A stretch of DNA of 64,000 bases, taken from assembly GCA_034008185.1 (NCBI GenBank), contig CM067084.1:40127099-40191098 (forward strand). Reading direction: 5' to 3'. The DNA is from Gorsachius magnificus. Its lineage: Eukaryota; Chordata; Aves; Pelecaniformes; Ardeidae. The translations under genes and the position numbers were made by a program. Below are positions 49,517-61,127 of this stretch, in pieces (position 1 is the stretch's first letter; each line of letters starts with the position of its first letter). Under the pieces are notes generated by a model that had not been told where the DNA came from, did not search any database, and saw only the letters and a list, made by a program, of their open reading frames with translations.

Positions 49517-49779
49517 CTTTCCATTTCTACTAAATTAGTAATACTCACCCACAACAAGCTTATTCAGACACTATGCTTATTATTAAAATGCTGAAAAGTT
49601 AGAATAACTAGAACATAATGCTATTAGTACAAAAAAGCAGTTATCCTGAGTGAGACCAAAATCCCTTCTAAGGCAAAGCATCCTGCATTATGCTTAAGGA
49701 AGAATGTAGAAGTGGAGCTTGTATGAATTACACATTCTCAAATTGGCCTCAAACCAACCAGATGAGAAACAAATTCTTG

Positions 49780-50045
49780 TTCATCTCTATACTGCGACAA
49801 CTTCACAGATCCCAAGTATAACATCCCTCAGGCATTTCTAGAAGAGTCTTAGCTGACTTAGTTCAGTCTACAATGCCACACCATAGATTTCTTGTTACCC
49901 TTCTCTGAATCTTTTCCAAGTCAATTTTTTTATATGGTATGATTAGAATTTTGCAGAGCATTCAAGATGAAGCAGCCCTACACATCTAAACACAACACAA
50001 GAGCACTATAATTTTTTAATAATTTTTCAAATCACCTGTTACTTA
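49780..50045 (-). mobile_element. Ancient CR1-like fragment, tentative
   Basis: The phrases TTGTTACCCTTCTCTGAATC, then CTTTTCCAAGTCAATTTTTT, and a later GCAGAGCATTCAAGATGAAG follow the order of the conserved CR1 ORF2-C-terminus/3' region in reverse complement (compare 9630-9720) but are strongly diverged. No frame survives. Confidence 0.4.
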
Positions 50046-51342
50046 AATAAAGTCCATTATTGGATATGTTAAACAAAATCTTTATGTGCCTCTAAAACCA
50101 AAATGAAATAGTTAATTGATTGTCAGATTAAGGAACTTACTTCAATAAACTGCAGTTCCACAATTTTACAAATATTCTTAAAGCTAATTAACCTATCATG
50201 TATAAGAACATGGCTTCCTGTTACGTTAAGACCTTTCCTGATCTTCAGTCAATATGAGTTTGATTATTATAATGTTCAATTCCTATTAGAATATCATCAG
50301 GATAATAATATAAAACCTAATTTTTCATAACTTTAATATGAAATTTAAAACAGAGTTAACAAATACACAGTTTTCTTTGAAGGTTGAGTAGCATCACAGT
50401 GTCTCTAGCCAAAGTATTCTTTAACAATCTATAAATGCAAAAGGCAATGTCTCAGGACAAAGCCTATGACTTCTGATATTCTTCAGGGGCTTCCTTGCCT
50501 TAGTCCTCAGTTTGTTAAAGGGCACGTTGTAAAAGTATACAGAATAAAGTCACAAATTTGTCGCACTAACCATACCGCTTTTTTGACATTTTCCAGCTAA
50601 AGGTAGTCACACATTTTAAATACAAAATTCATCTTTACTGCTCTACTTGAAACTACGTAAAATTTCAGTAATTCTTTCTAGTAATTCAGAATTCTTTCTA
50701 GTAATTCTTTCTATGTCTGAAAGACACATAAAGAGCTTCTAATAGTCATGTATGATGGATTTCAATGAATTTAATGTCCATGCCTTAAAATTATGTATGT
50801 TTAAGCATTATGCTCTGTCAGGGTCATATTGATAAAATATTTCTAAAAAAAGAAGTTCATGCTACAATTAGATATGCACTTTGAGACTAATAAATATTTT
50901 TATTTTTCCTGAAAATGGCTTACCTTAAAAAAATATCATGTACGTAGTCTGAAAATCTGACAGCCTTAAGAAAAAGATTAAAAATGACCAAATGACCAGA
51001 AGCAGTTTAACGGGAAAAGCTTTTGCCTCTAGCACTTCGATTGCTTCTTTTTGGACTTCTTTATTCTTTTATTTGAATCCTTCACTCTTTCTTAAAAAGC
51101 AGTTGCTACATGAGTTTTAAAAACATACACGTTTAAGTAGAGTAAAAGAGAAGAAAGCTCACTGAAAAAAATCGTATCTGACAATGTTGTTGTGCAGCAG
51201 AAGTTTTCAGCTTTCAATATAGATACAAAAATATCATTCTATTCATTTTCTTTCTTGTGTAGAGCATTTGTTACATCATTTTATTGATCTCTTCTCTGCA
51301 AGATTTTCTGTAGATGTTGCCATACATTGCTGACATAACTTG

Positions 51343-52477
51343 AATCATAGAATCATTAGGCTTGGAAAAGATTTCCAAGATCATCAGGTCTAACCATCAA
51401 CCCAACACCACCATCCCTACTAAACCACGCCCCAAAGTAGCACGTTGACAAGTTTTTTTGAACACCTCCAAGGACGGTGACTCCACCACCTCTCTGGGCA
51501 GCACATTCCAGTGCCTGATAACCCTTTCGGTGAAGAAATGTTTACTAATATCCAATCTAAACCTCCCATGGCACAACTTGAGGCCATTTCCTCTTGTCCT
51601 ACCACTTGTTACTTGGGAGAAGAGACGCAACACACACCTCACTACAACCTCCTTTCAGGTAGTTGCAGAGAGCCATAAGGTCTCCCTTCAGCCTAACAAC
51701 TAAACTAGGCTAAACAACCCCCATTCCCTCAGCCACTCCTCATCAGACTTGTGCTCTAGACCCCTCACCAGATTTGTTACCATTCTCTAGACATGCTCCA
51801 GTGCCTCAGTGTCTTTCTTGAACTGAGGGGCCCAAAACTCAACACAGTATTCAAAGGCGTGGCCTACACCAGTGCAAAGTACAGGGGGACAATCACTTCC
51901 CTACTCCTGCTGGCCACACTATTCCTGACACAAGCCAGGATGCCATTGGCCTTCTTGACCACCTGGGCACACTGCTCACTTGTATTCAGTCAGCTGTCAA
52001 TCAGTACCCCCAGGTCCTTTTCCACCAGGCAGCTTTCCAGCCACTCTTCCCCGGGCCTGTAGTGTTGCATGGATTTGTTGTGACCCAAGTGCAGGACCTG
52101 GCACTTGGCCTTGTTAAACCTCATCCTATTGGCCTCGACCCATCAATCCAGCCTGTCCAGGTCCCTCTGCAGAGCCTTCCTCCCCTCGAGCAGATCTACA
52201 CTCCCGCCCAATTTGGTGTTATCTGCAAACTTACCAAGGGTACGCTTGATCCCCTCGTCTAAATCGTTGCTGAAGATATTAAACAAGACTGGTCCCAGAA
52301 CTGAGACCCAGGGAACACCGCTTGTGACTGGCCACCAACTGGATTTAACTCCATTCACCACCACTCTCTGGGCTCAGCCACACAGCCAGTTTTTTACCCA
52401 GCAAAGAGTACACCTGTCTAAGCCATGAGCTGCCAGCTTCTTTAGGACAGAACTGGGGGAGACAGTGTCAAAGGCAA
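51343..52477 (-). mobile_element. CR1 LINE copy D, 5'-truncated, decayed
   Basis: Minus-strand CR1 of about 1.13 kb. The 3' end has AATCATAGAATCATTAGG and a GGAAAAGATTTCCAAGATCATC phrase that differs from copy A, so it is an independent insertion of another subfamily or age. The 5' truncation is near 52477 (GTCAAAGGC then AAATTATT). The frame is broken as in copy A, including the FADN variant at the RT active site. Positions 51479-52450 are identical to copy A. Confidence 0.93.
51479..52450 (-). repeat. 972-bp block identical to 4565-5536
   Basis: Partner of the block in copy A, offset 46,914, same orientation. Homology with copy A continues on both sides but with many differences. Confidence 0.9.
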
Positions 52478-53089
52478 ATTATTATCCAACAGAAATCTAT
52501 ATTGCTAAAGAACATAACATTACATGGTAGGTATGATGAGTCTGACTCAGAGAACAGCAGGTGTCTAGAGCAAGGAGTGCAGATTCCTCACAAAAATTTT
52601 CAGAGCAAGGTTGACCTGAAAAGCAAATCCAGCCCTTGTTTCATGTTCACGTTTTATATCTAATACAGCCTATGCATTAAAAGTCCATATATTAAAATCA
52701 AAGCTGATTTATGTCAGAGAATCCACTGAAATTGAGGCAGTTTTCTGAATTTATAATTATATTTTATCCAAGTATAACTTACTGCTACAGCACAGGCTGT
52801 GCAGCAGGGATACTATTAATTGTATGGCTTGCAAACTAAGTTTAGGGAAAAATCTAATGGGCAACCATTTAACATAAGGTACTACTTCATATATAATGCC
52901 TTTTCAAGAAATAGTATTTCTAACAGATACCAAAGCAAGAAAGATACAAGATTTCCTGAACTTTATTCAAAGCCAAACTAAATTCTGCCCATACTAAATT
53001 TCACTCAAATATTATACAACTTATTGTAATGCAAAAAATACGTTTTACTGCTGGCCTCCATATTCCCACATAGTGGTTTGTTTGTTTTT

Positions 53090-53166
53090 CATAGAATCAT
53101 AGAACGCTTTGGGTTGGAAGGGACATTTAGAGGTCATCTAGTCCAACCCCCCTGCAGTGAGCAGAG
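53090..53166 (-). mobile_element. CR1 3'-end stub (about 77 bp)
   Basis: ATAGAATCATAGAACGCTTTG, then GGTTGGAAGGGACATTTAGAG, GTCATCTAGTCCAACCCCCC and TGCAGTGAGCAG. This is the reverse complement of the last ~75 bp of a CR1 of the same kind as copy C (40005-40084). Severe 5' truncation, as is usual for CR1. Confidence 0.88.
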
Positions 53167-54994
53167 TTTTCGTCAAAGAGCAGCTACGAACTCCAATTTG
53201 TAGATGGACATGAAATCATATATTTACAGTTTCAGAAACAAAAGTCTTTCAGGCTGCACGTGCTCCCTAATATAAATTAGAATCTACAGTATGAGATTTA
53301 GATTTTTTTACTTGCTGCCACTAGCTATAAGACTATTTTGCTGGGTTTAATTTCATGAATTCTTAATGGGTCTTCTATTCCATTTCTTGTATCTGCATCT
53401 CAAGTACATACATCTGCTTCTCATCTGATCTGAAAGCTCTTTACGTCTTTTAGGCTAGGTCTTTGCTATTTGGCAGCTATACTATTTTCAGACTCCATTT
53501 CAACAAGCCAACTGAATTGAGCCAACAGTCCCACATGGCAGCCCTCCACTTGCCTCAAGCTCACTTCTGCAGCAGACCTGAGCTCACCAGGTATCTCCCC
53601 TTCAGGTCTTTGCACCTCTCCAATAGCAGAGGGTTTGACTCCTCTGCACCAAGCCTTCCCAGTGACTCTGTAACACATATTTATATTCTAAGTCTCACTG
53701 AAAGAGCTGTGGTAGGGTTGTCACCTGACACCTCTGTCCAACCTCTTTCTAGTGCTGGAAAAAGAAAGTTAGCACCAATAGTGTGCAGAAATCTTTTTTC
53801 CACTTATAACTTGCTCCAGGACCTTCAGCCCAACGTCAGCAAGACTGCCATTACCCTGTAGAGCCTTAAATTGCTGCTCACATGGAGAAGTGTTACAGCA
53901 ATAAAAGGATGAGACACCATCAAAGCTTCCATTACATGGGAAATCTACTGCTCCCAAACACTGCAGTTTCTCCGAAATAAACGAGGGCCACCAGCAGCAT
54001 ACACAGAATAACTAAGATACTCCTACCACATCTAAGGAGAGTACTACCCCAAAACATAAACCATAACTGGGGATATAGAAGTTGCACCATGAAAATGCAT
54101 GATACTTGTTCACTGGGAAATTCTTCAACCTGAAACCTGAGCCAGTCTGGAATCTTCATCCAGGATACAGACATGTTCTTCAGCAGCATGTGGAATACCG
54201 CCTGCCTATCAGATGCTGCTTTTCATCTCTGCTGGCCTACACAGTCATCTGACCTATCAAAAGCCACGTGAGCACTCTGTTGGATAAATGTGGAATGTTA
54301 GTTTAGCCAGTTAACTGCAGGATAGTGCACTCAAGGGAATAAGGTAGCTACCATGCTCCCCAACACCATGTTTACTATTGCAGCATTTCATGTATTTCAG
54401 AACCTCTGTGAGGGCAAGACACCTGGACTGATCATGTGCTCCTGAGCACATTTTTTACTAATTTTCCCAGATTTATTCAATAGGTTGTTTAATCTGTAGG
54501 ATGATATGTGTACACCTTATGTGATGCCACACAGCTAAGGACCCGCAGTAGAACCAGGAGCAGAACTAGTTCCAGGAGGGCAGGAACTGTTTGTCTAGCA
54601 AAGTTTTTGGCTCTATACTTTTTTCTCAACACAATCCACCTCTCCTCACCAGCTGAGATACCTCTTATGCTTCCCATGAAGCCACCTTTGAGGATTCATT
54701 TCCAACAGTCCAAAGAAGCACAGAGCAGGAACCCTTCTTTAGGGTTCTTGACACTTAAAGAAAAAACAAATGGATTTATCACCTGGACTTAAGAAATTAG
54801 AAAAAACAAAGTCTAGAAGATTTTTACAGGCTAGCATAGAAAGGTGATTACTGCCAGGTTTGACTCCTTTTCCCCAGATTAAGTCTCCCATTAGAAATAA
54901 AATAGTTTAGCCAAAACCACTAGAAGTAGTTCAGGCCATAAAGCACCTCAGACACAGATAAAGGCAGTGGCACTTCACATCAGTACTTCTGGGA

Positions 54995-54999
54995 ATCGG
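54995..54999. repeat. Target-site duplication ATCGG (left)
   Basis: ATCGG precedes the TGTCCT end of the left LTR and is repeated at 61711-61715 after the right LTR. A 5-bp duplication fits ERVL-type integration. Confidence 0.88.
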
Positions 55000-55577
55000 T
55001 GTCCTCGTTTCGGCTGGGATAGAGTTAATTTTCTTCACAGAAGCTAGCATAGTGCTGTGCTTTGGATTTAGTACTACAAGAATGTTGATAACACTCTGAT
55101 GTTTTTAGTTGTTGTCAAGTAGTGCTCAGACTACTCAAGGACTTTTTGAGCTTCTCCTGCTCGGCCAGGTGCATAACAAGCTGGGAGTACAGCACAGCTA
55201 GGACAGCTAACCCAAACTGTCCAAAGAGCTATTCCATACCATATAACATCATACTCGGGGTGGGTGGGGGGTGGGGTTTAGTCGGTCGGTCGGTCGCGGG
55301 CAGAGTGATCGCGGCTCGGGACAGGCTGGGCATCGGTCGGCGGGTGGTGAGCAATTGCATTGTGCATCACTTGTTTTATATATTCTGTATATTGTCTTAC
55401 CATTATTATTATTGTTATTATTATTATTATTCTCTCTTATTAAACTGTCTTTATCTCAGCCCTCGGCTCTAACCTTTTATTTTCTTCCCGATTCTCTCCC
55501 CCATCCCACTGAGGGAGGGGGGGGAGTGAGCAAGCGGCTGCGTGGTGCTTAGTTGCCAGCCGGGTTAAACCACAACA
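55000..55577 (+). repeat. 5' LTR of ERVL-like provirus
   Basis: 578 bp, TGTCCTCGTTTCGG...CCACAACA. It contains repeated GGTC units (TCGGTCGGTCGGTCGC), a TTTTATATATTC TATA-like run near 55373, an (ATT)n microsatellite at 55400-55433, an ATTAAA possible poly(A) signal near 55439, and a G-run near 55515. Open frames over it are by-products and are repeated over the 3' LTR. Confidence 0.93.
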
Positions 55578-55586
55578 GTCCTATTT

Positions 55587-55604
55587 TGGCACCCAACATG
55601 GGGC
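55587..55604 (+). other. Primer-binding site, tRNA-Lys(1,2) type, CpG-decayed
   Basis: TGGCACCCAACATGGGGC. It matches the tRNA-Lys(1,2) primer site except at two positions, each a G-to-A at a CpG. It lies 9 nt inside the LTR end, a longer spacer than usual. Confidence 0.8.
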
Positions 55605-55695
55605 CCGAAGGGTTGAGATAATGACAGATCTGAATATTTTTAAAACGAATTTGTGATAAGCATTCGTTATATTAGTCTAATAGTCGCTGGTCGCA

Positions 55696-56061
55696 ATGTT
55701 GTTGGTCGCAATGTTGTTTTATTTGCTCCCAGAGTTGTTGTCCTTGTTCGCAGAGTTCTTTTATATATCACATTACCTGCTGTATGCACTCCCTGTGCTG
55801 CTGGTTATCACTTTTCGCAAGTGGATTAAAGTTACTATTCTGCTGTACTGTGTAATAATGGCTTATGCTATGATAAAATTATTGGTCATCAGATTAAGCT
55901 CGTATTTGTACTCAGTATTGCTGTCATCTCTGTATTTTGGGAACCGTCTATTGGGAATTATGAATAATTATACATTTTACTTTTTATCCTTGGAGAGCCA
56001 GCCTGTGGGGGAGTCACCTTACTCCATCTTCCCCTTCTTCTCTAATTACAACAGTTCTTGA
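55696..56061 (+). CDS. Hydrophobic 121-residue frame in ERVL-like leader
   Basis: An ATG-led frame between the primer site and gag. It is dominated by Leu, Tyr, Phe, Val and Ile with perhaps three or four membrane-spanning stretches, e.g. around residues 1-25, 27-40, 45-65 and 68-90. It resembles no retroviral protein I know. T-rich DNA favours hydrophobic codons, so it may be fortuitous. Overlaps no other feature; the next frame starts 35 nt later. Confidence 0.3.
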   Translation: MLLVAMLFYLLPELLSLFAEFFYISHYLLYALPVLLVITFRKWIKVTILLYCVIMAYAMIKLLVIRLSSYLYSVLLSSLYFGNRLLGIMNNYTFYFLSLESQPVGESPYSIFPFFSNYNSS

Positions 56062-56095
56062 GAATGTTGAATATCCTTGGGATGTTCCAACTAGC

Positions 56096-57527
56096 ATGGC
56101 CCTATTGCTAGCTCTCCTGAATATGGTTCAGTTTTTACTCAGGGTTAGACTCCTACGTAAATTATATACCATCCGAAGATCGACTCCTGCAACAGGCCCT
56201 GCGGCTACTCCAACCTCAGTGACACCCACTGTAGCTACCCGAACTGTAGACACAGGCACCGCGGCTACTCCAACACCAGCGACACCCACTGTAGCTACCC
56301 GAACTGTGGACACAGGCAATGCGGCTACTCCAGCCCCTGTGACAGGCACCGCTGCTACTCCAACCCCTGCAACAGGCACTGTAGCTACTCAAACCCCAGA
56401 AACAGGCATTGCAGCTGAAATAGGGAGCGAACCTGTGCCGGTATCAGTTGCCCCTATACACAAGAAGAAATCTTGGAAGCGAAAGTCAACTCATTTAGAA
56501 AGGGAGGATGAAAGACCAGGGACATCACAAAAGGAGGAGGAAGAGGAAGAGCTCATAAATGAGACAGAAATGACACGGTCTCTATCCTTGGGTGAGCTGC
56601 CGAGATATGCGAAAAGATTTCAGCCATCATGCAGGAGAGCATCTTGTCACCTGGTTGCTCCGATGCTGGGATAATGGGGCCAGTAGCCTGGAACTGGAAA
56701 GTAAGGAAGCCAAACAGCTGGGATCCCTTTCTAGGGAAGGGGGCATTGACAAAGCGATTGGAAAAGGGACACAAGTCCTCAGCCTCTGGAGGCGTCTACT
56801 GTCAGCCATGAAGGAAAGATATCCCTTCAAGGAAGATGTCATACATCGCCCAGGCAAATGGACCACCGTGCAGAAAGGCATCCAGTACCTGAGAGAATTA
56901 GCTGTCCTGGAGGTGATTTATAGTGACCTGGACAATGATCAGCTGCCCAAAGATCCAGATAGTGTCCAGTGCACACGACCCATGTGGCGGAAGTTGTTAC
57001 GGAGCGCACCAACATCATATGCCAACACATGGGCAATAATGAGCTGGGAAGCTGGACGGGGACCGACAGTGGATGAAATGGCTAGCCAGCTCCGGGAATA
57101 CAAAGAACGTATCTCTTCTTCCCTCATCTCTGCTGTAGATAACCTGTCCCGGAAGTTTGAACGACTCGAAAAGCGTATGCCCTACTCCCCTCCTGTACAG
57201 ACCAGTATCTCAGCCATCAGAAGTAAGCGCCCTTCTGCTCAAGAAAAAGAATATCGAGGGTACACACCACGGGGCACTCTATGGTTTTACCTGCGTGACC
57301 ATGGAGAGGACATGAGGAAATGGGATGGAAAACCTACCTCGGCCCTAGAGGCACAAGTACGCGAGTTGCAAAGAAAACCAAACACAAAAGGGGGCTCTTC
57401 CAAGAAACTTGTTGCTCCAATTTCCAGAGACTGGGACGACGGTAGTTTTTTCAGACAAAATACAAGGGCTGATCTTAATTCTGATTGTGATGAAGGAACT
57501 TCTGACACAAACTATGAGCAACAGTGA
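56096..57527 (+). pseudogene. gag: gag of ERVL-like provirus, one frameshift
   Basis: The N-terminal part (56096-56674 frame, 192 codons) has a hydrophobic start, a Pro/Thr/Ala repeat (about residues 28-108), a basic KKKSWKRKS patch and an acidic Glu run. Near 56590-56602 the frame shifts by one base and the rest of gag (56592-57527 frame) begins, with CWDNGASSLE and a Trp-rich capsid-like region, a coiled-coil-prone stretch near 57100-57180 and a charged C-terminus. No CCHC zinc knuckle is seen in what is readable. It ends 31 nt before the pol frame is first met, in a different frame, as expected for gag-pol arrangement. Assignment is by position and resemblance to avian ERVL gag. Confidence 0.75.
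56195..56410 (+). repeat. Coding minisatellite in gag (60- and 30-bp units)
   Basis: Two 60-bp units (GCGGCTACTCCAACC..., ACCCACTGTAGCTACCCGAA, ...GACACAGGCACC) followed by shorter ~30-bp units (GCTACTCCAACCCCTGCAAC, AGGCAC). They encode Ala-Thr-Pro-Thr-Pro-rich 10-residue repeats. The array is in frame, so copy number can change without shifting gag. Confidence 0.8.
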
Positions 57528-57558
57528 TCAGGATTAGAGGGGCCCTGCCTCCAGCCAG

Positions 57559-60500
57559 GTGGAAGAAAGGGACAACAGGGTTTACTGGACTGTGTGGATT
57601 CGATGGCCTGGCATGTCAGACCCACAGAAGTATAGAGCATTAGTAGACACCGGTGCACAGTGTACTCTAATGCCATCAAGCAATATAGGGGAAGAATCCA
57701 TCTGTATTTCTGGAGTGACAGGGGGATCTCAAGAGCTGACTGTATTGGAGGCCGAAGTGAGCCTAACCGGGAATGAGTGGCAAAAGCACCCCATTGTGAC
57801 TGGGCCAGATGCTCCGTGCATCCTGGGCATAGACTACCTCAGGAGAGGGTATTTCAAGGACCCAAAAGGGTACCGGTGGGCTTTTGGTATAGCTGCATTG
57901 GAGGCAGAAGAAATTAAGCAGCTGTCTACCTTGCCTGGTCTCTCAAAGGAACCTTCGGTTGTGGGGTTGCTGAGTGTTGAAGAACAACAAGTGCCGATTG
58001 CCACCACAACAGTGCACAGGCGGCAATATCGCACCAACCGAGACTCCCTGATTCCCATCCATAAGCTGATTCGTCGACTGGAGAGCCAAGGAGTGATCAG
58101 CAAGACTCGCTCACCCTTTAACAGTCCCATATGGCCAGTGAGCAAGTCTGATGGAGAGTGGAGACTGACAGTAGACTATCGTGGCCTGAATGAAGTTACG
58201 CCACCGCTGAGTGCTGCCGTGCCGGACATGTTAGAACTTCAATACGAACTGGAATCAAAGGCAGCCAAGTGGTATGCCACAATTGATATTGAAAATGCTT
58301 TCTTTTCAATCCCTTTGGCAGCAGAGTGCAGGCCACAGTTTGCTTTCACTTGGAGGGGCATCCAGTATACCTGGAATCGACTGCCCCAGGGGTGGAAACA
58401 CAGCCCTACCATTTGCCATGGACTGATCCAGACAGCACTGGAAGAGGGCAAGGCTCCAGAGCACCTGCAATACATTGATGACATCATTGTGTGGGGCAAT
58501 ACAGCAGAAGTAGTTTTTGAGAAAGAGAAGAAAATAGTCCAAATCCTTCTGAAGGCTGGTTTTGCTATAAAACAAAGTAAGGTCACAGGACCTGCACAGG
58601 AGATCCAGTTTTTAGGAATCAAATGGCAAGATGGACGTCGTCAGATTCCAATGGATGTGATCAACAAAATAACGGCCATGTCTCCACCAACTAGCAAGAA
58701 GGAAACACAAGCTTTCTTGGGTGTTGTGGGTTTTTGGAGAATGCATATTCCAAATTATAGCCAGATTGTAAGCCCTCTCTACCAAGTGACCCGGAAGAAG
58801 AACGATTTCAAATGGGGCCCTGAACAATGACAAGCCTTTGAACAAATTAAACAGGAGATAGTGCGTGCAGTAGCCCTTGGACCAGTCCGGGCAGGGCAAG
58901 ATGTAAAGAATGTGCTCTACACTGCAGCCGGAGAGAACAGCCCTACCTGGAGCCTCTGGCAGAAAGCACCAGGGGAGACTCAAGGCCGACCCCTAGGGTT
59001 TTGGAGTCGGGGATACAGAGGATCCGAGGCCCGCTATACTCCAACTGAAAAAGAGACATTGGCAGCATATGAAGGGGTTCAAGCTGCTTCAGAAGTGGTT
59101 GGTACTGAAGCACAGCTCCTCCTGGCACCCCGACTGCTGGTGCTGGGCTAGATGTTCAAAGGGGGGGTCCCCTCTACACATCATGCAACTGATGCTACAT
59201 GGAGTAAGTGGGTCGCACTGATTACACAACAGGCTCGAATAGGAAACCTCAGTCGCCCAGGAATCTTGGAAGTGATCATGGACTGGCCAGAAGGCGAGGA
59301 TTGTGGAATATCACCAGAGGAGGAGGTGGTACATCCTGAAGAGGCCCCACTGTACAATAACTTGCCAGAAAATGAGAAGCAATATGCTCTGTTCACTGAT
59401 GGGTTCTGTTTTCTTGTGGGAAAGCATCAGAGGAGGAAAGCAGCTGTATGGAGTCCTACAAGACAAGTTGCAGAGACTGCTGAAGGAGAAGGTGAATCAG
59501 TCAGTTTGCAGAGGTGAAAGCCATCCAGCTGGCTTTAGATATTGCTGAAAGAGAAAAATGGCCAGTGCTCTATCTCTATACTGACTCATGGATGGTGGCA
59601 AATGCCCTGTGGGGGTGGTTGCAGCAATGGAAGCAGAGCAACTGGCAGCGCAGGGGCAAACCCATTTGGGCTGCCGCACTGTGGCAAGATATTGCTGCCC
59701 GGGTAGAGAACTTGGTTGTAAAGGTATGTCACGTAGATGCTCACGTACCCAAGAGTCGGGCCTCTGAAGAACATCAAAACAACCAGCAGGCAGATCAGGC
59801 TGCTAAGATTAAAGTGGCTCAGGTGGATCTGGACTGGCAACATAAGGGTGAATTGTTTCTAGCTCGGTGGGCCCATGACACCTCAGGCCATCAAGGAAGA
59901 GATGCAACATACAGATGGGCTCGTGATTGAGGGTTGGACTTAACTATGGATGCTATTGCACAGGTAATCCATGAATGTGAAACATGTGCTGCGATCAAAC
60001 AAGCCAAGCGGTTAAAGCCTCTTTGGTATGGAGGACGGTGGCTGAAATACAAATATGGGGAGGCCTGGCAGATCAATTATATCACACTCCCACAAACCCG
60101 CCATGGTAAGCGCTATGTGCTCACCATGGAGGAAGCAACCACCGGATGGTTGGAAACATATCCCATGCCCCATGCCACCGCCCGGAACACTATCCTAGGC
60201 CTTGAAAAACAAGTCCTGTGGCGACATGGCACCCCAGAAAGAATTGAGTCAGACAATGGAACTCATTTCCGAAACAGCCTCATAGACAAATGGGCCAAAG
60301 AGCATGGCATTGAGTGGGTCTATCACATCCCCTATCATGCACCAGCCTCTGGGAAAATTGAACGATACAATGGACTGTTAAAAACTACACTGAAAGCAAT
60401 GGGTGGTGGAACATTCAGACATTGGGATACGCATTTAGCAAAAGCCACCTGGTTAGTCAACACTAGAGGATCCGCCAACCGAGCTGGCCCTGCCCAATCA

Positions 60501-60722
60501 AGCCTCTTATGTACTGTAGAAGGGGATAAAGTCCTGGTAGTGCATGTAAAAAATACGCTGGGGAAGACAGTCTGGGTTACTCCTGCCTCAGGTAAAGGCA
60601 AACCCATCCGTGGGATTGCTTTTGCTCAAGGACCTGGCTCCACTTGGTGGGTGATGCGGAAGGATGGGGAAGTCCGATGTGTACCTCAAAGGGATTTGAT
60701 TTTGGGTGAAAACAGCCAATGA
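57559..60722 (+). pseudogene. pol: pol of ERVL-like provirus (protease-RT-RNase H-integrase), multiply broken
   Basis: Domains in order: aspartic protease (LVDTGAQ, residues 29-35); RT with the first catalytic Asp at residue 242 and YIDD at 304-307; RNase H (Asp in LFTDG near 59398, Glu in FAEVK near 59510, Asp in LYTDS near 59583); integrase zinc finger (HHCC, 59870-59995) and catalytic core. Breaks: TGA at 58828-58830, TAG at 59149-59151, a one-base frameshift near 59500 inside RNase H, and TGA at 59928-59930 in the integrase zinc finger. The integrase core keeps the second Asp (60252-60254) and Glu (60360-60362, spacing of 35 residues), but the first Asp codon reads AAT (Asn) at 60075-60077. 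Ends at 60720-60722. Non-functional. Confidence 0.93.
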
Positions 60723-61127
60723 ACTGAATTGTATGATGTTAATTGCTGTATAATGCAGTATGTCATCATTTCTACTATTGCTGTATATCCTATCAATGGT
60801 ATAGCAGTAAAGATCACCCAGGTTAAGAAGAATGAATTTTGAAGAAAACTGAGGAAGTGCAGCGGATGGAACCAGAACTGACTTAAGCATGCAACAACCC
60901 AACACCAGACCCCATCTCTCCTGCCCTGAAAGACTGTTACGATGGAACCCAAAACTGTGGACTAAATGAACCAAATGGACATTTTAGAAGGATGGTCCAT
61001 AGACTAAGGGAATGCTATCTGTGTATGTATTTTTAAAAAAATGGGAAGGTGGTGGTGATTAACTGGAATGTATTGTAAGGGTAGGACCTAAGCATGATGT
61101 AAATGGTATAGAATAAGGGGTGGATAA
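60723..61127 (+). other. ERVL-like 3' non-coding region with weak polypurine tract
   Basis: No gene is visible between the integrase stop and the 3' LTR, so env is absent. Just before the LTR, AGAATAAGGGGTGGATAA (61110-61127) is purine-rich and may be the polypurine tract. Confidence 0.7.

Noticed and set aside
49196..49594. Open frames of 66-96 codons over the composite provirus LTRs
   Set aside because: Repeated in both LTRs, crossing LTR ends into flank; no viral or host resemblance.
53463..53861. 132-codon plus-strand frame
   Set aside because: Ser/Pro/Leu-rich composition of a non-coding GC-moderate stretch; opposite-strand frames of similar length overlap it.
54508..54580. Arg/Ser/Thr repeat (RTRSRTRSRTSSR) like a splicing-factor RS tract
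   Set aside because: Only ~40 nt of low-complexity CGCAGTAGAACC-type sequence in a short frame with no RRM domain nearby.
55122..55552. Open frames of 93-118 codons over the LTRs (also 61250-61662)
   Set aside because: They lie wholly in LTR, recur in both LTRs and run through an (ATT)n microsatellite; not genes.
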